From Chara braunii (taxonomy: Eukaryota; Streptophyta; Charophyceae; Charales; Characeae): a stretch of DNA of 61,904 nt. The stretch lies in NCBI GenBank assembly GCA_003427395.1, contig BFEA01000036.1:4812908-4874811 (forward strand), in the 5' to 3' direction. Numbering within the stretch: the first letter of the stretch is position 1; the number at the start of each line of letters is the position of its first letter. The notes beneath the pieces are model-generated. The model was not told where the DNA came from, made no database searches, and saw nothing but the letters and a program-made list of their open reading frames with translations. Positions 55,569 through 61,904 of the stretch are shown piece by piece. The position numbers were made by a program, and so were the translations under genes.

Positions 55569-55928
55569 TTTAAGGGGATTTTTTTGAATTTAACGGGATT
55601 CAACGGGAGTTTAATTCCGCCGTTTAGCGTTAAAAAGATACACAACAAAGGACTAGTGCAACAAGGTCTCGTATTGGAAACCTGGTCAGTGCACTATGAC
55701 GAGTTTTTTTAGCCTTGTGCCACCATTCACCAAATGTGGAAAATAGAGCATGTGTTTTCCGATATAACATGGAAAGATGGAAGGATACACCCACCAAAGT
55801 TTTTGTCTTTTTCACATTCGGTGCGTTGCACGGCGAGGCCATTTAGAGCATACTTACAGATGGACCAAATGACCTAAAATTGTAAAATTCGAGATAGATT
55901 TTAGGTCACATTTGGTCCTTCCATTACC

Positions 55929-56225
55929 TTTTTTTTTTTTTTCAATGGGAACAAGGCTCCAATTTATTCATGGGGAGCAACACGTGTTGGGAACCAGACC
56001 CAACGTCCCATATAGATATTTACATAAAATTAAAAGTATGAGATACCAGGGTCATTACCCGGCTTTGGCTAAAAAAAAAATGAAGTACTCAAAAAAATTA
56101 GTACGACGAAATTCAGAAATAGGCAAAATTAAAAAAACAACCCCCCATCAATCCTCTGTACCTCACTCCAGCAAGACTTACTGCAAAAGAGTCCCCATCT
56201 CCACTGCTGTTGTACCCTATTAAGT
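55929..56225 (-). mobile_element. LINE 3' tail fragment
   Basis: Same T-tract and GGGAACCAGACCCAACGTCC signature and same flanks as 20203-20510; one ancestral insertion duplicated with the segment. Confidence 0.6.
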
Positions 56226-56822
56226 CAATGGTTTACAGGGGGGCTATAGGAGATAGAAATTTGCGGTTTTTTCATTTAATGTAAGGTGATTGAAGAAATT
56301 TGTGCATGAAGAAAATAATATTACGTGTTCTTTCAACATAAAAAAAAAAAAAAAACTCTGGTTTCTATACGACAAGGAAGAGATTGTGTTTATCATGGTG
56401 AATAGGCGATGCACGACATTGCTAAGTCAGGTACTACTCTGACATTAAATCTACGTCCGTTGCCGGACAAAAACATACAATTTGTCCCCAAGACTAAAGT
56501 AGATGAAGTTAGGAATGATGAAAGAGACACCCAAGAGGCTCAAGGCACTCAGTCGATGAGCAAATTGCAGATGAATAGGAGAGCGGTCCAAGCGTACTAT
56601 GCAAACTTTTTTATCTGGCTCTCCCTCTCCACATGTAGAAATTTATTCTTGTAGACCTTGATCTGAGCTATCTGTTCGGTTTGTGTGTCATCTTTCTCAT
56701 TCTCCTCCAACAACTTCTTGTAGACCCAAATCTGAGCTATCTGTTCTTGTAGACCCAGATCTGAGTTATCTGTCCGGTTTTAAATTTGTAGACTCTAACA
56801 ATTCTTTGAGTCAAATTTTTAT

Positions 56823-57083
56823 TTGCGCAAGTTACTTGCTCTGTTGGTCTACTGCTTAGTTTCTCCTTTCGCGGAACAGTTCTATGTTGGTTGCATTAGT
56901 AGATCATTGAATCTTAGATGGTGTGAGTATGTTGTCCGCACTACACTCGCGCACAATCCTATTGTTGGGATGCGCAATTACAAGCTTTATGAATGTCTTC
57001 GGAGAACTTACGTCTATCACTATGTCACTCACTCTCTCGATCTTGTTCATTCTTCTCAATGTCGGCAGAATAAACAATCATAG
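56823..57083 (+). pseudogene. PLE-4 GIY-YIG endonuclease
   Basis: 86 aa frame: L-L-V-Y-C-L-V-S-P-F-A-E-Q-F-Y-V-G-C, then L-N-L-R-W-C-E-Y-V and Y-K-L-Y-E-C-L-R-R. A shifted frame continues M-V-F-F-L-S-Q-L-M-P-N, which may be the Glu/Asn end with the Glu lost. Confidence 0.7.
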
Positions 57084-57543
57084 GATGGTTTTCTTCTTAT
57101 CTCAACTCATGCCCAACTAGTCACAGAAAAAGTAAAAGAAAAAACAAAAAGGTCAGACAAGGAAACATAGAGAGAATAAGTAAGGTAAGAAGATAACAGC
57201 AGTTAAGTACGCAAGCCCCTGGGAATGAGGTTGTTAGTGAAAAGCAAGGTATTCTCCAATAAGAGTAGAAGGTTAGCTAGTTTCGCTTCATCCTTTGGTC
57301 TCATCTCCGTCTTACTTCTGCATATTCTCAACGAGGGCGTGAAAAATGGTATTAGTTTATGTTCCATTGTTGCGAAAGAAGGCTGCTTATGATAGGACTC
57401 ATGGAAGGTAATTATGCATTTTGGGGCATCGGTTGCACTAGTACGTATGGACGTGACCAATTGAAGTATTTTAGAGATGGTTTGAGATTGGTTACGTGGT
57501 TAACGCCGTATCTTGGGTCAAATTTTGCTCTCCTTCTTAAAAC

Positions 57544-57780
57544 TTGAAACCGCTCATTTCTCGTTTGTTGAGTCACCCTAACGAAAGAAGATCTTTATGC
57601 GTTTGGTATCCCTGTAATATGATACATGTCATTCTCTATGAATTTATTCAATGTTTTTCGAGGAAAGCTTCCAAGCAATCTCTTCGAGTGATTTTGTTCA
57701 ATAATATCCGTCAGAAAGTTAAATTATGTCCGCGAAGGCGCCTTGTTTTCATATTGCGATTTTCAAATATGATCTATTAA
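57544..57780 (+). pseudogene. PLE-4 linker module
   Basis: 78 aa frame M-K-P-L-I-S-R-L-L-S-H-P-N-E-R-R ... S-L-R-V-I-L-F-N-N-I-R-Q-K-V. Same module as at 21820-22068 and 35613-35951. Confidence 0.5.
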
Positions 57781-59307
57781 TCCGTCATTTGATCATTATG
57801 TGACTGTTTGATACGAGGATCATCTCCCTGCTTCTTTGACAGACTTGCTTGCTAGGAGAATGAGAGTTGTTTGAACGCCGAACTACAACTTAGCAAAGTT
57901 GTTACGTAACTTTCATTTTTATTCTCGCTTGCCTGGTATGGATGTACTTGGGGAGGTTTTTCACTGTCATGAGAAGACGATGCAATACTAGCACCAATGG
58001 ATCACATCATCATATCTGTTTCATTGTCACCCTTGTCGTATTCATAGTTTCTTTATCCCACCCATCCCTTTGTTCCTCCTCCTCCTCGTCCTTCTCCTCT
58101 TTCTTCTTCTTCTTCTTCACCTTTATTCCAATCTCTCGTATCTGATCTCAATTTTTTCATTCCTCTTACTTTTCTTTCTTTTTTTGCTTATTCTTGTTTT
58201 TTTTTTCACTCTTCCTTGGTTCATTTTTTTTCGTCTCTCCTTTTGTTTCCCTCGACTTTATTCTTCTTTTATTCTCTTATCTTTGACATGTCTTGTCTAC
58301 TCAATCTTCATTTTCTTTTTAATCCTTTCCTTTCCCCCTCACACTTTCCTTCGTTGGTTACCTCTGCATCCCCTAATACCGTGTCTCACTCATTTTTTTT
58401 CTCGTGACAACCTTCTACGACGTATCCTCTGCTAACTTCGCTATGATTTCCCCTCTTCACCATCGACTTCCCCATGGACTAAGGTCTCACCAATGCAAGT
58501 ATTGTCGAACTTGTCGTCTCTTCTCCCTGTAGTCAACGACCATATTGTGTTTCGTGGGCAGGATTCTCACTTTATTCCTAGTTGGCTCTGCTCCCTCAGC
58601 AATTATAGGAATGTCTCACCCCCGTCTCGAGCCTATGGTCTAGCATTTTTGCGATCTCGGATAAAACAAAAAAACAGAATAACATATTTTATCCTACTCT
58701 GATACATTATTCAATGCCTCCATACCTTATTCTCTCTTGCTTTCCCGTTTGAAATTTCCTACTCCCAAGAAAGTCATGTTCGACCCTTCTGCCGTTCACA
58801 TACTATCTTTTCTACTAACTCCCTCATCATAGTGAACAACATGCGCACCTTACCTTTGACGCCTGAGAGTGCGAAGGTATGAAAATAGTTGGTCGAAGGA
58901 TTGAGACTGATCCCGATTGACCATAATCTGGGTGATACTTTCTACTGTTCTCCAATAGTCTATAAGTCTGGTATGCACTCATACTTCTTAGATAACTCGG
59001 GGTTTAACAAAAAGTAAGGAAGAGATCTAAGACTTAAAGGACTTTCATTCGAAGTATCTGGAATTAAGATTCAATTCTATTGGCTTTTAGAATTCCAACA
59101 GTTGGTTTCGAGAAAAATACATTATTCCTAAGCACAAGAACACATAGAAGTGGCGACCTATATGTCTCGCATCATCTGATGACTCGTCAGCTAGATGCAA
59201 GAGAGTGACCTCTTACCTTAACATCCTCATCAAGACACTTCCCACCAAACTCCACTTCAATATATGCTCTAACTACGGTCAATGGGTTCATTCTTCCAAC
59301 TGAAGAC

Positions 59308-60215
59308 TTGCTTTCTGCAAGCTATGATGTTAAAGAGATGTTTACCAGACTGTCCCACTCCTTGATCCGCGACGTAGTTGGATGGTTCACCTACTACTTC
59401 CAACTACAGCGATATGAGGGTGTTTGGGTAAGAACGAGGGGAAAGAGGACCAAGATTTTGGTTAGAACATATTGTTCAAAAAATGAGGAATTTGTTGGGT
59501 TTGATTTAAGTAACACATATTACACAGCAATGAAGCAACTACTTAAGCCGGAGGTTGGGAACTTGGGGTACCTTTGGGAATGTCCTCTAGCCCAACGATG
59601 ACACTTATGCTATGCATGTTCAATGAATTAAATTTTCTATGTTCCTTGGGTAAGGAGTGTGTTTTTATTCATGGTGCTAGATTAGTTGATGACGTATTAA
59701 CTTTTGTTAAATTCATGAGAGGTAGTGCAACTCATGTAGTGAACCAGGGGTGTCATTTCGATGTTTGCTTTCTAAAATTTCGATGAATTTTGCACCGAAA
59801 TTTCTGGCGAAAATGACGAATATTTGGGCCCCCATTAAGCATGTCTCATCGCAACCAATATTTTTTAGGCAGTACACGATTTTTAAATTTTTGTCCAGTG
59901 AACAATAAAAATTGATGGTAATTAGTTTTTTTCCTCACTGTCCAAAGTTTTTTATAACAATGTCTGCAACACATGGTATGTCTGCTACACATTCCTAATC
60001 ACCATTACGATGACACTCAAGCAACGAGGATACGCTAAGTACAATTTCGATAATGCATTGTCAGTGTTCTATGCAAAGTTCGTCGGTTGTTAGGATGAGA
60101 TGGTAGGGTGTCTTACCAAATGGTACATGCTCTTTGAGGAAGTACCTTTGAATACTAAGGGGAAACTGAAACATAATCGCACAAGAATCAAGGCAAGGGA
60201 CTTCATTAAGTGACT
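59308..60215 (+). pseudogene. PLE-4 reverse transcriptase palm and thumb
   Basis: 59308-59601 has S-A-S-Y-D-V-K-E-M-F (motif A Asp at 59326-59328), G-V-W-V-R-T-R-G-K. 59574-59786, shifted, has G-M-S-S-S-P-T-M-T (motif B remnant) and L-V-D-D-V-L-T-F-V (Asp codons at 59688-59693). The thumb at 60002-60215 reads L-K-Q-R-G-Y-A-K. Both catalytic Asp sites survive but the frame does not. Confidence 0.7.
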
Positions 60216-60960
60216 GATTAACAACCATGGGTGGGTGTGTTGATTAGGTAGGCTGATTCTAAGAAGATCTGGCTTAGTCGTACTATTAGGCTATTGTGGT
60301 GCTGGGGCCTAGCGGTGTGGTTGGGTTATTCTTTTGGGAGTCTGCAGATGTGCAAAACTGAATTGGGTATATGTTTCGGGTAGAATTCTTGTCTGGCTCG
60401 GAAACTTTGTTGCCAATAGTCGGTTGTTAGTTTAAACAGGTCTCTCCAGCACGGTCTATAGTTTACGAGTGCATTTGGCAATGTTCCCTACATAGTTCAG
60501 AAGGTTAGGTGGGACAGCAAGAACACTATGTCACAACGAGGACTTAGCCTCCGCCGGATCTTCAGCGTACTATAATAACCAAGTCGACGTGGTGTTTTCC
60601 CTCTTGAGTTAGCCAGTGGAAGCGCGTGCTTCGCCAGTGGTCCTGCTACATCCTTCAACCCGCGAGCATCTTCCGATCCTGGTTCCTTTCGCTTCATCTG
60701 CACTCTGTCTTCCACGATTGTCAGTTCCTGCATTACTCTTCGGTCACTTCGACTACTACGTTTAGTCCTTCCACGATTGTGCTTCTACAACATTATACAT
60801 ATCGTCTTTGAGTGGTGGGCAATGCGATCCCTTGCACTCGTTCCCGAGAGTTAAGTTACCCTTCCTTATGATTTATCTCCATCAACTTCAGTTCGTGTTC
60901 CTGAGTGACTTATTTTTACCCTCTTGAGCGCAACGAGTTTCACTTTGGACCTTAGTGATT

Positions 60961-61010
60961 GCCCGTGAAGATGAATGGTTATCGGCGCTGGTGGAAACAT
61001 GTCAGGCGCA
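60961..61010 (+). ncRNA. Decayed hammerhead-like sequence, PLE-4
   Basis: Counterpart of 25366-25415 with G in place of the core C before UGAAGA; GAAA and ACAUGUC kept. Expected to be inactive. Confidence 0.35.
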
Positions 61011-61317
61011 GCCAGTACATACTTCTGTTTTGTTGTTTAGGATATCACATGATGTGCTCGTGTCATCGATGACCCTTCGTCTTTTGGGAAGAGATCGTTG
61101 AGCTTCATGTTATTTCGTAACGTTTAATCGTTTGGGCTTCATGAATTCAGCTGCGCTCATCTTGGTTTGAAGTGCTCTGATCAATCTCATATTCTCCTTC
61201 TCTTTCTCTTTCCTTGTAGTCTCCGCCTCATTATTTATCTTCTTCCCCCTCCTTCCTTCTTCTTCTCCTTTTTCTTATTTTCCTTTCTTCTTCTTTTCCT
61301 CTTCTCCATCCTCTTTG

Positions 61318-61656
61318 AACTGCCATTTCGTCAAAATGGACATTTTTTATTTTTTGAACGAAATTGAAACCGAGCTTTTCAACATTTTTAGCTGAAAACT
61401 CGCCTAAATTTTGCTGCTACAGGCCCTGGATGTATCTGGACCTAGCCTGAGACCAGACACATCCAGGCGGTCCCCCTTGGATGTATCTGGTCTCAAGCCT
61501 AGTCCTGATACTTCCATCAGGTCCGGCGTTTTGAAAACGCCGGACCCTCAGGAGCAGCAAAATTTAGACCAGTTTTCGGCCAAAAAATGTTGGAAAAACT
61601 CAGTTTCATTTTCGTTCAAAAAATTAAAAATGTCCATTTTGACGAAATGGTAGTTT
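61318..61656. mobile_element. Fold-back MITE, copy D
   Basis: AACTGCCATTTCGTCAAAAT at the left and TTTTGACGAAATGGTAGTTT at the right, with a palindromic interior as in copies A and C. It follows a pyrimidine-rich tract as copy C does. Confidence 0.85.
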
Positions 61657-61904
61657 TTGATGGTCACACCCGTAAAGTGCCATTTTTGCGTGTGATCTCA
61701 TACACTGATTGCTTATTCTTGACATTGCTTGCAATGGAGTGGCTTAACCGTCTTCTGTGGACTCTCGATGGTCTGATATTTTGGCGTCGTGTTCTCCGCA
61801 TTTTCGTCGAGGTTTCTGATGGTACGCCGACGGTTAGGTATGCCATCTCCAAGTGCAAACACGATGGCTGCAATAGGCGAGGTAGGTAGCATCGACTATA
61901 GATG

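Larger units (their letters stand above)
56400..61010 (+). mobile_element. PLE-4: decayed Penelope-like element
   Basis: Sister of PLE-2, slightly better preserved: GIY-YIG 56823-57083, linker 57544-57780, PIDHNLG at 58912-58932, RT palm 59308-59786, thumb 60002-60215, decayed hammerhead-like site 60961-61010. The upstream frame 56409-56654 is charged and may be the end of the N-terminal region. TTGTAGACC...GATCTGAGCTATCTG repeats occur at 56650-56780. Confidence 0.65.
55643..61904 (+). repeat. Duplicated >6.2-kb segment, copy 2
   Basis: Collinear with 19925-26323. Its left edge lies beside the inverted-repeat element ending near 55.6 kb. Its right edge is beyond the window. Confidence 0.85.

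Overview
This is a nuclear window from a eukaryote, dense with repeats and very poor in genes. I see one convincing intact host gene, an intronless-in-CDS cytosolic GAPDH (GapC type, 41371-42375). Almost everything else is decayed mobile DNA, minisatellites and microsatellites. The plant-like GapC, the chromodomain Ty3/gypsy element, a LINE with a zf-RVT-like knuckle and Penelope-like elements with an N-terminal endonuclease suggest a green-lineage genome. A large-genome streptophyte alga such as Chara is my best guess, but it is an inference.

Layout. 0.2-3.1 kb: minus-strand LINE. 4.3-7.8 kb: decayed minus-strand ORF resembling DUF7869-type transposon proteins. 7.9-9.96 kb: palindromic GGGGTCCG cluster, GA microsatellites and a ~110-bp minisatellite array holding a fold-back MITE. 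9.96-16.65 kb: Penelope-like element PLE-1 (minus) with two 1.14-kb direct repeats (pseudo-LTRs), each carrying a hammerhead-ribozyme-like sequence. 17.4-18.05 kb: the minisatellite again, inverted. 18.05-18.2 kb: N gap followed by a Nextera mate-pair junction adapter, i.e. an assembly artefact. 19.9-26.3 kb and 55.6-61.9 kb: two direct copies of one >6.2-kb segment, each holding a LINE 3' tail, a decayed PLE (PLE-2, PLE-4) and a fold-back MITE. 26.3-30.4 kb: retroposon tails, a tRNA-like SINE head and several inverted-repeat elements. 30.7-38.4 kb: PLE-3, interrupted by about 2.4 kb of foreign DNA. 40.4-43.2 kb: SINE, promoter and GapC. 44.6-53.3 kb: minus-strand chromovirus-type gypsy element split by two DNA-element insertions. 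53.6-55.6 kb: SINE-like block, CA repeats and another inverted-repeat element.

The most interesting content is the PLE set. Four copies share the order CCHC knuckle / coiled coil / SAP-like stretch (PLE-1 and PLE-3 only), then GIY-YIG, linker, RNPG-type motif, RT palm and thumb. The endonuclease lies upstream of the RT, as in the described Naiad/Chlamys group of permuted PLEs. As I recall, that group was reported to lack canonical hammerhead ribozymes. Here I find compact hammerhead-like folds with a nearly absent stem III in the pseudo-LTRs of PLE-1 and at the 3' end of PLE-3, plus a decayed version in PLE-2/4. In PLE-3 the 5' end of the element coincides with the predicted cleavage position. 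No tools were run, so all homology and folding statements are by eye.
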